Shown here: positions 47,993 through 57,500 of the stretch, piece by piece
Position numbering within the stretch: position 1 is the first letter of the stretch
Layout of the letters: every line of letters begins with the position of its first letter
Assembly (NCBI RefSeq): GCF_020149935.1
Contig: NZ_CP083757.1
Span: 4,489,501-4,553,500, forward strand
Length of the DNA stretch: 64,000 bases
DNA from: Marinilongibacter aquaticus
GTDB taxonomy: Bacteria > Bacteroidota > Bacteroidia > Cytophagales > Spirosomataceae
Direction of reading: 5' to 3'
The notes under the pieces: generated by a model
Databases searched by the model: none
The model's input: the letters and a program-made list of their open reading frames with translations, nothing else
Told to the model about the DNA's origin: nothing
Translations under genes and position numbers: made by a program

Positions 47993-49627
47993 TTACACCA
48001 ACATTCTTGCTGGATCTTCCAAGAGTTGCTTCAAGGTAACCAAGAAAGCGGCTCCAGTGGCTCCGTCCACTACGCGGTGGTCGCAAGTCATGGTTACTTT
48101 CATGATGTTTGTGGCATAAAATTCACCGTTTCTCACGGCAACCGTTTCTTTGATGCCGCCAACAGATAGAATACAAGATTCGTTTTTCGGGTTGTTGATG
48201 ATCGAGGTGAATTGCTCAATACCAAACATACCCAAGTTGCTTACGGTGAAAGTATTGCCTTCCCAATCTGCTGGTTGAAGTTTTCCACTTTTGGCTTTTC
48301 CGCCCAGGTCTTTTGTTGTAGCGGCCAATACAGAAAGGGGCAATGTGTCCGCAAAACGAATTACAGGCACTACCAAACCGTCTTCGATGGCTACGGCCAT
48401 ACCAATGTGTACGTGATGATTTCTGTGAATGTGGTCGTCACGCCAAGAGGAGTTAACATTCGGGTGTTTGCGTAGAGCTACACCGCAAGCTTTTACCACC
48501 AAATCGTTGAAAGATATCTTCACAGGAGAAATTTCATTCATCGAAGCACGAGCTTTCATGGCTTTGTCCATGTTGATTTCCATGGTAAGCTGGAAAGTTA
48601 CCGCACTCGACTGAGAAGCGGCCAAGCTTTTGGCGATGGCCTTACGCATTTGCGACAATTTGATTTCTTCAGACGATTCTGTACCTGAAGGCATGGCCAA
48701 TACGGCACCACTTGCAGCTACTGGAGCAGGAGCTGCGGCGGGTACAAAATTATCGACATCGGCTTTGATGATTCGTCCACCTTCTCCAGAACCCGATACG
48801 GCCTGTAGATCGATGCCTTTTTCTTCGGCTAAACGCTTGGCCAATGGAGAGGCCAAAATTCTACCGTTTGAATTGCTGCTGCTTACAGGTTGGCTGCTTG
48901 CTGCGGCAGGAGCAGAGCTTTTGCTCGGTTCTTCTGCTTTCGGAGCGGGAGCCGCTTCGGTTTTCTCTTCAGCTGCTGGAGCACTTGAGGCCGCGGCATC
49001 GGCTTTCAGCAAAGTTTCGTAATCGGCTCCTTTTTCGCCGATCACTGCAATTACAGAGTTTACAGGAGCGGCATCGCCTTCTTTCACACCGATATAAAGC
49101 AATTCGCCATCTTCATAAGATTCGAGCTCCATTGTTGCTTTATCCGTTTCGATTTCGGCCAAAATATCTCCTGAGCTCACACTGTCGCCTACTTTTTTCA
49201 ACCAGCTGTGAATCACACCTTCTGTCATGGTATCGCTCAACAAAGGCATTTTTACCAATTGAGCATTGATACCCGAAGTGTCAATTTTTTCTGCTGGGGC
49301 TGCAGCTGGTGTTTCAGATTTTGCGGGCTCTTCGGCTTTTGCTTCCGCGGCAGCACCATCTCCTTTCAATAAGCTTTCAAACTCTTCGCCTTCATCGCCT
49401 ACAACCGCAAGAATGCCGTTCACAGGCACGGCATCTCCCTTTTGTACACCAATATACAATATAGTACCGTCGTAGTACGACTCCATGTCCATTGTGGCTT
49501 TGTCTGTCTCCACTTCGGCCAGGATATCGCCTGAACTGACTTTATCTCCAACTTTGACATTCCATGCGGCGATTACCCCTTCTTCCATGGTATCGCTCAT
49601 CTTGGGCATTCTGATTACCTCAGCCAT
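47993..49627 (-). CDS. pdhC: Pyruvate dehydrogenase E2, dihydrolipoamide acetyltransferase
   Basis: 544 residues. Two N-terminal lipoyl domains with identical cores ETDKATM (lipoylated Lys43 and Lys163), joined by Ala/Pro/Glu-rich linkers; an E1/E3-binding domain (~257-294, RILASPLAKRLAEEKGIDL); and a catalytic trimer domain (~317-544) with the active-site DHRVVDG (His517). The enzyme moves the acetyl group from lipoamide to CoA in the pyruvate dehydrogenase complex. E1 genes are not adjacent. Two lipoyl domains is common in Bacteroidota. Confidence 0.95.
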   Translation of the reverse strand: MAEVIRMPKMSDTMEEGVIAAWNVKVGDKVSSGDILAEVETDKATMDMESYYDGTILYIGVQKGDAVPVNGILAVVGDEGEEFESLLKGDGAAAEAKAEEPAKSETPAAAPAEKIDTSGINAQLVKMPLLSDTMTEGVIHSWLKKVGDSVSSGDILAEIETDKATMELESYEDGELLYIGVKEGDAAPVNSVIAVIGEKGADYETLLKADAAASSAPAAEEKTEAAPAPKAEEPSKSSAPAAASSQPVSSSNSNGRILASPLAKRLAEEKGIDLQAVSGSGEGGRIIKADVDNFVPAAAPAPVAASGAVLAMPSGTESSEEIKLSQMRKAIAKSLAASQSSAVTFQLTMEINMDKAMKARASMNEISPVKISFNDLVVKACGVALRKHPNVNSSWRDDHIHRNHHVHIGMAVAIEDGLVVPVIRFADTLPLSVLAATTKDLGGKAKSGKLQPADWEGNTFTVSNLGMFGIEQFTSIINNPKNESCILSVGGIKETVAVRNGEFYATNIMKVTMTCDHRVVDGATGAAFLVTLKQLLEDPARMLV

Positions 49628-49666
49628 AATTATTTTCTAGGATTTCTTTAATTCTATTCTGGTTTT

Positions 49667-49674
49667 CAAAAATA
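49667..49674 (-). promoter_or_regulatory. -7 box of pdhC
   Basis: TATTTTTG on the minus strand, 39 bases before the pdhC ATG, within the 78-base gap after lepA. Confidence 0.3.
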
Positions 49675-49705
49675 AGAGATCAATTTAAAACGGGCTGCCT
49701 GAAAC

Positions 49706-51493
49706 TTAATTAATTTTCAAAACGGCCATAAATGCTTCTTGCGGCACCTCTACAGAGCCAATTTGACGCATTCTTTTCTTCCCTTTTTTCTGTTTTTCCA
49801 ACAATTTTCTTTTTCTCGAAATATCACCACCGTAACATTTCGCGGTCACGTCTTTTCGCATGGCACGCACGGTTTCGCGTGCAATCACTTTGGCCCCAAT
49901 GGCCGCTTGTATCGCAATTTCGAACTGCTGACGCGGCAGGAGCTCTTTGAGTTTTTCGCAGAGTTTTTTTCCCCATTCGTAGGCTTTGTCGCGGTGCACA
50001 ATTGCCGACAAGGCATCCACTGGATCGCCATTGAGCAGGATGTCGAGTTTCACCAAATGCGACTCTCTGTAGCCCGACAAGCTATAGTCTAAAGAAGCAT
50101 AACCTCTCGAGATCGATTTTAGTTTATCGAAGAAATCGAAAACCACTTCGGCCAAAGGAATTTCGAAAGTCAATTCCACACGGTTTGAAGTCAAATACAC
50201 TTGGTTTTTGATGATGCCGCGTTTGTCCATACACAATGTAATGATGGCTCCCACATAATCGGATGCCGTGATAATCTGTGCATTGATAAAAGGTTCTTCC
50301 AAACTGGCGAACAAGTTTGGATCGGGCATTTCAGACGGAGCAGAAACAGGCAGGCGTTCGCCTTTTTTCATGTTGGCGAAAAAGCGTACCGAAGGCACCG
50401 TGGTGATTACCGTCATGTCGAATTCACGTTCCAAACGCTCTTGCACGATTTCCATGTGCAACATGCCCAAGAAACCGCAACGGAAACCAAATCCCAACGC
50501 GGCAGAGGTTTCGGGTTCCCACACCAAAGACGCATCGTTCAATTGCAGTTTTTCCATCGCTTCACGCAATTCTTCAAATTCGGAAGTGTCTACGGGATAA
50601 ATCCCCGCAAAAACCATGGGTTTTACTTCTTCAAACCCTTTGATTGGAGTAGCCGCGGGTTTGTTCATGTGCGTGATGGTATCACCCACTTTTACCTCTC
50701 GGGCTACTTTTATTCCCGAAATCAAATAACCCACGTCTCCGGTATGGATAACGTCTTTGGGTTCCTTTTTCAATTTCAGACTGCCGATTTCGTCGGCTTC
50801 GTACTCTTTTCCCGTGGCCATGAACTTGACCTTATCGCCTTTACGGATAGAGCCGTTTTTTACACGGAAGATAACTTCAATGCCTCGATATGAGTTGAAG
50901 ACTGAATCGAAAATCAGACCTTGGAGTTCTGTGTTGGGGTCTCCTTTGGGCGAAGGAATTCGGTGCACAATGGCTTCCAAAATATCTGTAATACCAATGC
51001 CTTCTTTTGCCGAAGCCAAAACGATATCGTCGGGGTCTACACCGATTAGGTCGACCACCTGATCTTTTACTTCTTCGATCATCGCTCCCGGCAGGTCAAT
51101 TTTATTGATTACGGGAATGATTTCGAGGTTGTGCTCCAAGGCCAAAAACAAATTGGAAATGGTCTGGGCTTCGATACCTTGGGCCGCATCCACAATCAAA
51201 AGGGCTCCTTCGCAGGCAGCTATTGATCGAGAAACCTCATATGAGAAATCGACGTGGCCGGGAGTATCAATCAAGTTCAGCGTGTAGGTTTCGCCTTCAA
51301 ATTTGTAATCCATTTGAATGGCGTGACTTTTAATGGTAATGCCACGCTCACGCTCCAAGTCCATGTCGTCTAAAAGTTGGGCTTGCATTTCACGTTGTGT
51401 TACCGTGCCTGTAAACTCCAATAGACGATCGGCCAAGGTGCTTTTGCCGTGGTCAATGTGTGCAATTATGCAGAAATTACGAATGTTCTTCAC
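49706..51493 (-). CDS. lepA: Elongation factor 4 (LepA)
   Basis: 595 residues, normal length. Ribosome-bound GTPase that acts on stalled or back-translocating elongation complexes. G motifs: [16 protein letters not shown] (G1), RGITIKSH (G2), [12 protein letters not shown] (G3), NKIDLPGA (G4). The specific C-terminal domain is complete ([41 protein letters not shown]). Preceded by a TAATTTTG box. Confidence 0.98.
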   Translation of the reverse strand: MKNIRNFCIIAHIDHGKSTLADRLLEFTGTVTQREMQAQLLDDMDLERERGITIKSHAIQMDYKFEGETYTLNLIDTPGHVDFSYEVSRSIAACEGALLIVDAAQGIEAQTISNLFLALEHNLEIIPVINKIDLPGAMIEEVKDQVVDLIGVDPDDIVLASAKEGIGITDILEAIVHRIPSPKGDPNTELQGLIFDSVFNSYRGIEVIFRVKNGSIRKGDKVKFMATGKEYEADEIGSLKLKKEPKDVIHTGDVGYLISGIKVAREVKVGDTITHMNKPAATPIKGFEEVKPMVFAGIYPVDTSEFEELREAMEKLQLNDASLVWEPETSAALGFGFRCGFLGMLHMEIVQERLEREFDMTVITTVPSVRFFANMKKGERLPVSAPSEMPDPNLFASLEEPFINAQIITASDYVGAIITLCMDKRGIIKNQVYLTSNRVELTFEIPLAEVVFDFFDKLKSISRGYASLDYSLSGYRESHLVKLDILLNGDPVDALSAIVHRDKAYEWGKKLCEKLKELLPRQQFEIAIQAAIGAKVIARETVRAMRKDVTAKCYGGDISRKRKLLEKQKKGKKRMRQIGSVEVPQEAFMAVLKIN

Positions 51494-51525
51494 GCAGATC
51501 CTGATTTGTTTGAATTCAAAGAGTG

Positions 51526-51533
51526 CAAAATTA
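51526..51533 (-). promoter_or_regulatory. -7 box of lepA
   Basis: TAATTTTG on the minus strand, 32 bases before the lepA start; the -33 element is not at standard spacing. Confidence 0.3.
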
Positions 51534-51631
51534 TTATAAAAGGATGGAATTGCAGAATGCTTGCCAAAATCTTTGACAATCAGCGGGCTTCAAACCTTCA
51601 ATATTTGCCATGGTTTTCGATTACCGCGGGG

Positions 51632-52870
51632 CTAAAAACCAGAGGCCCATTTCATCAGCAAGGCGGTGATGTATCCGGCATACGTGCCCACGGCGTAGCC
51701 CAAAACGGATAGAATGACGCCCACGGAAATCAAAGCAGGGTGATAGGCTCCTGCTACCACCGAAGCTGAAGCGGCCCCACCCACATTGGCTTGTGAACCC
51801 ACAGCCACAAAAAAGTACGGTACTTTCAGCATTTTGCCCACGGCTACAATAATAATTGCGTGAATGATGATCCAAATGAAACCAACCAAAAAGAGGTAGG
51901 GGTTTTCCTGAATGGCTACAAGATTCATTTGCATGCCAATGGCGGCAATAAGAATATAAAGGAAAACCGAGGCCACTTTGCTCGCTCCAACATGTTCCAA
52001 GGCCCGTGCTTTGGTCTGAGAGAGTACGATGCCAAAGAGTGTGACAAAAACAACAACCCAGAAAAAGGTAGAAGTCAGACTCAATTTGGCCAAGCTTGGA
52101 TGGTTTTCCGCAATGTATGGGGCAATTTGATCGGCCAGTAGATAGGCCAAGGCCGTTCCGCCGAAACCGATGGCCAAAATGTGCAGCAAGTTGAGAAAGG
52201 ACGGGATTTTGGAGTTTGCCTCGGCTTCCAAGGCCACTTTGTCTTTTATTTCACCAATCAGACTGGTGTCCCCGCCCAAAAAGTTATTGATTCGGTTTTT
52301 GTTGGCCACGCCCAAAAGAATGAGGGCCAGCCAACTTTCTGCTACGAGTATATCGACCGCCACCGTTTGGGAGAACAGCTTGCCTGAAGGTTGAAACACT
52401 TCTTTCAATGCAGTTTGGTTAGCTCCGCCGCCAATCCAACTGCCTGCAATGGTAGCTAAGCCTTTCCATGTGTTTTCGTCGAAAGTTTGAGGTGCGATAT
52501 TTTTCACGATCCAAACGGCTACGGGACCGCCAATGACCACTCCCAAAGTGCCGGCCAAGAAAACGAGCACAGCCTTCAAACCCAGTTTCTTGAGCATGTT
52601 CAAATCTAGGCTTAAAGTGAAAAGCAAAAGGCAGGGGGGAAGCAGGTAGTGGCTTGCCACAGGGTAAATTTGTGAGCTTTCACCCGATATTACACCCGTC
52701 GAATTCAAAGCTCCGGGAATAAAATAGCAAAGCAAAATAGGCGGGAATAGGGTGAACAGTTTTTTCAGGAATGAATTTGTACTTTGACTGGCCCAGAAAA
52801 TAAGGTATAAAAGTACCAGAAGGATGCCCAAGACAATGACATCGTTTTCAATAAGCGGGCTAGCGTTCAT
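51632..52870 (-). CDS. DUF819 family membrane permease
   Basis: 412 residues with about 11 membrane helices. LPPCLLLFTLSLDLNMLKKLGLKAV, GTWKGLATIAGSWIGGGANQTALKEV and VAVGSQANVGGAASASVVAGAYHPALISVGVILSVLGYAVGTYAG form the duplicated gly-rich pattern of DUF819 (YjcL-like). Related to sodium-dependent transporters; substrate unknown. Divergent from the NRAMP-like gene across a 140-base gap. Confidence 0.85.
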   Translation of the reverse strand: MNASPLIENDVIVLGILLVLLYLIFWASQSTNSFLKKLFTLFPPILLCYFIPGALNSTGVISGESSQIYPVASHYLLPPCLLLFTLSLDLNMLKKLGLKAVLVFLAGTLGVVIGGPVAVWIVKNIAPQTFDENTWKGLATIAGSWIGGGANQTALKEVFQPSGKLFSQTVAVDILVAESWLALILLGVANKNRINNFLGGDTSLIGEIKDKVALEAEANSKIPSFLNLLHILAIGFGGTALAYLLADQIAPYIAENHPSLAKLSLTSTFFWVVVFVTLFGIVLSQTKARALEHVGASKVASVFLYILIAAIGMQMNLVAIQENPYLFLVGFIWIIIHAIIIVAVGKMLKVPYFFVAVGSQANVGGAASASVVAGAYHPALISVGVILSVLGYAVGTYAGYITALLMKWASGF

Positions 52871-52989
52871 AGCGTAAGTATATTCTGTTTTTTATTTGTT
52901 GATGTATGCTTTCGTTGGGTAATATTACAAAAAAGAAGGGCGATATAGGGTTTCTGCAAGGAAAATTCATTTTGTTTGGATGCAAGCCC

Positions 52990-53005
52990 TTCAATCACGA
53001 TTGAA
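52990..53005. promoter_or_regulatory. Inverted repeat at the NRAMP-like gene start
   Basis: TTCAAT-CACG-ATTGAA, 6-base arms and 4-base loop, ending 5 bases before the ATG at 53011. Could be an operator or a hairpin over the ribosome entry site. Confidence 0.3.
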
Positions 53006-53010
53006 TATAT

Positions 53011-54180
53011 ATGAGTAAGAAGAAACGCAGTTCGGCTGTTTTAGGTGCAGCTTTATTGATGGCCACTTCGGCGGTTGGTCCAGGCTTTTTGACACAAACT
53101 ACGGTGTTCACCCAAAAATTAGCGGCCAGTTTTGGTTTTGTGATTTTACTCTCTGTTTTACTCGACATCGGAGCTCAGCTCAACATTTGGCGAATATTGG
53201 TGGTTTCGGGAAAAAGAGCTCAAAATGTTGCCAATGCGGTCATTCCGGGTGCAGGATACCTTTTGTCTGGTTTGGTATTGCTTGGCGGTTTGGCTTTCAA
53301 TATCGGCAATATTGCAGGTGCAGGCTTGGGTTTGGAATCCTTCTTGGGCATTGATACAAAATTTGGAGCAGTTATCAGTGCGGTTATCGTGTCCATCGTT
53401 TTTCTGCAAGACGATGTGGGGCGTGCCCTCGACTATTTTACCCGGGCAATGGCCAGCATTATATTGGTTTTGATTGTTTACGCTTTTTGGGTGGCCCAGC
53501 CTCCAATTGTGGCTGCAATTCACCGTACCTTTTTACCTCTTGATTTTGATGCCAAAGCGACGGTCACTTTGGTGGGCGGCACGGTGGGCGGCTATATTAC
53601 TTTTGCAGGAGCTCATCGGCTTATTGCTGCGGGCATACAAGGCGAGCAGCGTTTGACTGAGGTGAATAAAAGTGCGGCCACTGGGATTCTCGTGGCTTCA
53701 GTCATCCGGTATTTTTTATTTTTGGCCACTTTAGGTGTTTTGGCTTCCGGTGCGGTCTTCAATGTCCAGAATCCTGCGGCTTCGGTTTTTGAATTTGCGA
53801 TTCCCAAAATCGGAGGGAAAATTTTCGGATTGCTGATGTGGAGTGCTGCACTCACTTCTGTGGTAGGTGCGGCCTATACGTCTGTGAGTTTCTTGAAAAA
53901 GTTTGAAAGGCCAAAATTCATGCAAGAAAAATGGCTTACTCTAGCCATTGTTTGGCTGTCGACCTTGTTTTTTGTTTTTGTTGGGAAGCCTGTGAAAACA
54001 CTCATTTTTGTGGGTATGCTGAATGGCTTCATTCTTCCTGTTGGCCTGGCTTTGATGCTCATCGCTGCACAGAAAAAATCGATAGTAGGAGGTTACAAAA
54101 ATCCCAGAATACTGCAACTATTGGGTTGGTTCATTGTGACGCTCATGACAATACTGTCTGTGCTCGCGGTTTTTCAGTAA
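53011..54180 (+). CDS. NRAMP-related divalent metal transporter-like protein
   Basis: 389 residues with about 11 membrane helices. Overall layout is that of the NRAMP/LeuT fold: GPGFLTQTTVF at the first helix, GAYTSVSFLKK-like AAYTSVSFLKKFE late. However the metal-binding DPGN of helix 1 is replaced by TQTT and helix 6 (VGGYITFAGAHRLIAAG) has no MPH motif. It is thus a divergent branch, perhaps for another ion or a non-metal substrate. Automated annotation usually calls these divalent metal cation transporters. Single gene. Confidence 0.72.
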   Translation: MSKKKRSSAVLGAALLMATSAVGPGFLTQTTVFTQKLAASFGFVILLSVLLDIGAQLNIWRILVVSGKRAQNVANAVIPGAGYLLSGLVLLGGLAFNIGNIAGAGLGLESFLGIDTKFGAVISAVIVSIVFLQDDVGRALDYFTRAMASIILVLIVYAFWVAQPPIVAAIHRTFLPLDFDAKATVTLVGGTVGGYITFAGAHRLIAAGIQGEQRLTEVNKSAATGILVASVIRYFLFLATLGVLASGAVFNVQNPAASVFEFAIPKIGGKIFGLLMWSAALTSVVGAAYTSVSFLKKFERPKFMQEKWLTLAIVWLSTLFFVFVGKPVKTLIFVGMLNGFILPVGLALMLIAAQKKSIVGGYKNPRILQLLGWFIVTLMTILSVLAVFQ

Positions 54181-54522
54181 GCCTTCAAATGTTTCGAGGT
54201 TTACGTTATTTCGGAAATGAAATTTTATAAGAAAGCAAATGGAAATGTTCAGGCCCAAATGAAATTGAACGTATGCCGATAGCACAGTTCAAGGGTCAAA
54301 TTTTTCCGATTGGCCCAAAAGAAAACACACAGCCCTCAAAAACGAGACTGTGTGTCGCAATTACACTTCATCAACAAACTAAAAACCAAATAATATCTTT
54401 AGTTGAGCCCAATTTACGAAGATTTTGGTTTTGCAAACAATTTTTTGTGTTTAAAATACACTTGTTCTGTGTAAACTTTTCCCCAAGTGAAAGCTTCGCA
54501 GAGTAGTTTATTTCAAAAGATT
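54181..54522. other. 342-base intergenic region
   Basis: AT-rich. Holds one hairpin at 54325-54355 and short open frames without conserved features. No tRNA or other RNA gene was recognised. The rest looks like 3' trailing sequence of two converging units. Confidence 0.6.
54325..54355 (-). terminator. Candidate terminator of the gat operon
   Basis: ACACACAG / CTGTGTGT arms with an inner CTC/GAG pairing; on the minus strand it is followed by TTTTCTTTT. It lies ~170 bases beyond the gatB-aspS stop. Confidence 0.5.
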
Positions 54523-57500
54523 CTATTGTTTTGCAGTCGATTTAATGTTTGCTTCCAAAATTTTCTTTTCTGATAATTTGGATGGGCTATTGAACATTAA
54601 ATCTTCGCCTGAACCCGTTTTGGGGAAGGCCATCACTTCGCGAATACTGTTTTTCTTTTCAAGAATCATCATCAATCGATCCACGCCCCAAGCTATTCCG
54701 CCATGGGGAGGAGCCCCGTATTGGAAAGCCTCGTACATGTGGCCCACACTCATTTTCATCTCTTCTTTGTTGTAGCCCATGTTGCGGTAGGTCGCTTCCA
54801 GAATTTCTGATTTATGGGCACGCACAGAGCCGCCACCAATTTCGTAGCCGTTCAATACCATATCGTATTGTTGGGCAATAATCTCGCCAATGTTTTCTCC
54901 TTTCATGTGCTTGTCGAGGTCGGCAATGGATGGCATCGAGAACGGATTGTGCGTAAATGTCCAATTTCCTTCGTCGGTAAGTTCGAAGAACGGGAAGTCG
55001 ATTATCCACGCAGGATGCAATTCTTTTGGTTTTACAAGCTTGAGTATCTTACCCAATTCTTGACGAACGGCATCCAAGGCTTTGTTGGCGGTTTTGGCAT
55101 CTGCGGCCGAGAAGAAAACGATGTCGCCCACTTGGGCCTCGGTTTCTTCGATGATTTTGGCACAAATGTCTTCACCCAAAAACTTGATAATGGGCGATTG
55201 CAATTCGTCTTCGTTCACGATAATGTAGGCCAATCCGCCCAGTCCGTGTTCTTGTGCAATTGCGGTAAGTTTTTCTATCTGGCCTTTGGAAAGACGTGTT
55301 TTCTGCACGCTGCCCGGCACTTTGATACACTTTACGATTCCGCCTTCTTCAATGGGTTTTGCAAAAACCTGAAATTCCGTTTCCCGTACAATTTCGGTGA
55401 TTGTTTTCAGTTCCAGTCCAAAACGCAGATCGGGTCTGTCGGTGCCGTATTTTTCCATGGCCTCGGCGTAGGTAAGTACCTGAAACGGGAAAAGTTTCCA
55501 CTTGTTACCGTAGATTTCTTTCACCAAGGTGTTGAACAAATGCGTATTGACATCGATAATGTCTTGCATGCTCACAAAGGCCATCTCGATATCGAGTTGC
55601 GTAAACTCGGGTTGGCGGTCACCGCGGCTGTCTTCATCACGGAAGCAACGGGCAATTTGGAAATATTTTTCAAATCCGCCCACCATCAACATTTGTTTGA
55701 ACTGCTGCGGAGCTTGCGGAAGGGTGTAAAACTTACCTGGGAATTTTCGTGAAGGCACAATGAATTCACGTGCTCCTTCGTCGGTTCCGGCTGTAAGTAT
55801 TGGCGTTTCAACCTCGATAAATTCTTCTTGATCCAATACGTCGCGGATCATTTTTATCACCTTGTGCCTGTTGATAATGGCTCTGCGGTTTTCGGCACTG
55901 CGGTGATCCAGAAATTTATATTTGAAACGTACGTTTTCGTTTGTCTTGTCTGCTCTTTTTATTTCAAAAGGCAAGGTTTTGGCTGCATTCAGCACATCCA
56001 ATGCCAAGGCATTGAGTTCGAGTTCACCTGTTTTAATTCCGGCATTGAAATCGTCTTCCGCACGTTTGATAATTGTGCCCTTGGTCATTATAACCGACTC
56101 GGGTTTCAAACGCGAAAGGTCGTCGAGGTGCGGAAATTGCTGTCGATCCAAACGGATTTGCAACACTTCGTAGGAATTGTCACGCAAATCGACAAACACC
56201 AGATCGCCGTGATCACGCACACTGGCCACCCAGCCAGCCACAACCACTTCTTGGCCTAAAAGTGCCTCGGTAATCTCGTCGTTTGCATGGGTGCGGTACT
56301 GGTCTTTCACCACGATTTCGGTGAAACGGCTTGGCATTTCTTCCTCTTGCTCTTTCCGGCTTTGCTTTTCGCCAATCGTTTCTTTTTGATCGCTTTGTGA
56401 GGTTTGTTGAGTTCCGCTCAGTTGGGCCAAAATTTTCTCACGAATGAGTTTTCCAGAAGCTCCTTTACCAATGACTTGCAACACTTTGCCCACCAAAATA
56501 CCTGCTTTCCCTTGGTTGCCCGATTTTATTTCTTCGGCAATGGTCTTGTTTTGAGCAATTACGTCAGCTATCGTATGATCGATTTTACTGTCGTCGATGC
56601 TGTGGTCGGCGAAAAAGGCTTTGTAATCGAAATCGGCATCTTGCAACCATTGCTCAATCGCTTGCTGCAATAGAATAACCGTTATTTTTTCGGCTTTCAA
56701 GGCGGCAAACATTTCGGCCAAATCCGAAGCTTTGCTTACTTTTTCGTAATCCTCGGCCTTTAAGTTGTTGAGTAATGTTTTGGCCACAAATAGGGTGTCG
56801 TCCACTTTTTCATTGATGGCCAAGAAAAGGGAAGAGCGTGCTGGGTCGGAGGTAAAGAACTTGGCATCCTGAGGGCGAACACCGCCCTTTATCAAATTGG
56901 ATTCAATGGCAAAAGGCAGAAGCTTTTCGTCGATTTGAATCTGCACCACTTCTTCTTTTATATCCACAAAAGGAATATCGGGCTCAACCGCATAGCGATA
57001 GTCGGCGGCGAACTCTTTCTTCCGCATGGTTTTGGTTTGCTTCAAAGCCTCGTCAAAGAGTACGGTCGTTTGGTCGGGTCTGAAATCACCGTGTTCTTGA
57101 AAGTAAGCCAGCTGTTTGCTGATTTCCTCACAAAGGGCTTCGACCATAAACTTGAACGAGTTCAGGTTTTTGATCTCTGTTCTGGGGTTCAGATCGCTGC
57201 TTCCTGCCTTGCGAAGCGAAACAGACACATCCGATTTGAATTCGCCCTTTTCTAAGTTGGCTTCGGAAATACCCAGTGTTTGCACAATTCGCTGCAAGTA
57301 TTGAGCATAGGTTGCGGCATCGCGAATATGTCGGATCACGGGTTTGGTTACCACCTCGATCAAGGGCACACCCCCTTTGTTGAAATCGACCAAGGTTTGT
57401 TTCCGTTCGTGCATCAGCTTGGCGGCATCTTCTTCAATGTGCACTTGCTCGATTTCCACTTGGAAAGCGGTGCCATTGTCGCGGAAACATTCCACCAAAC

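Noticed and set aside
53160-53520. Canonical NRAMP metal-site motif
   Set aside because: Looked for DPGN and MPH; neither is present, so the gene is called NRAMP-related only.
54273-54506. 77-codon open frame in the 342-base intergenic region
   Set aside because: It spans a terminator-like hairpin, is low in conserved features and rich in residues unlike a real protein; no ribosome site or partner.
54814-55752. 312-codon open frame on the + strand
   Set aside because: Antisense to the AspRS half of the fusion; Phe/Val-rich as expected of a shadow frame.
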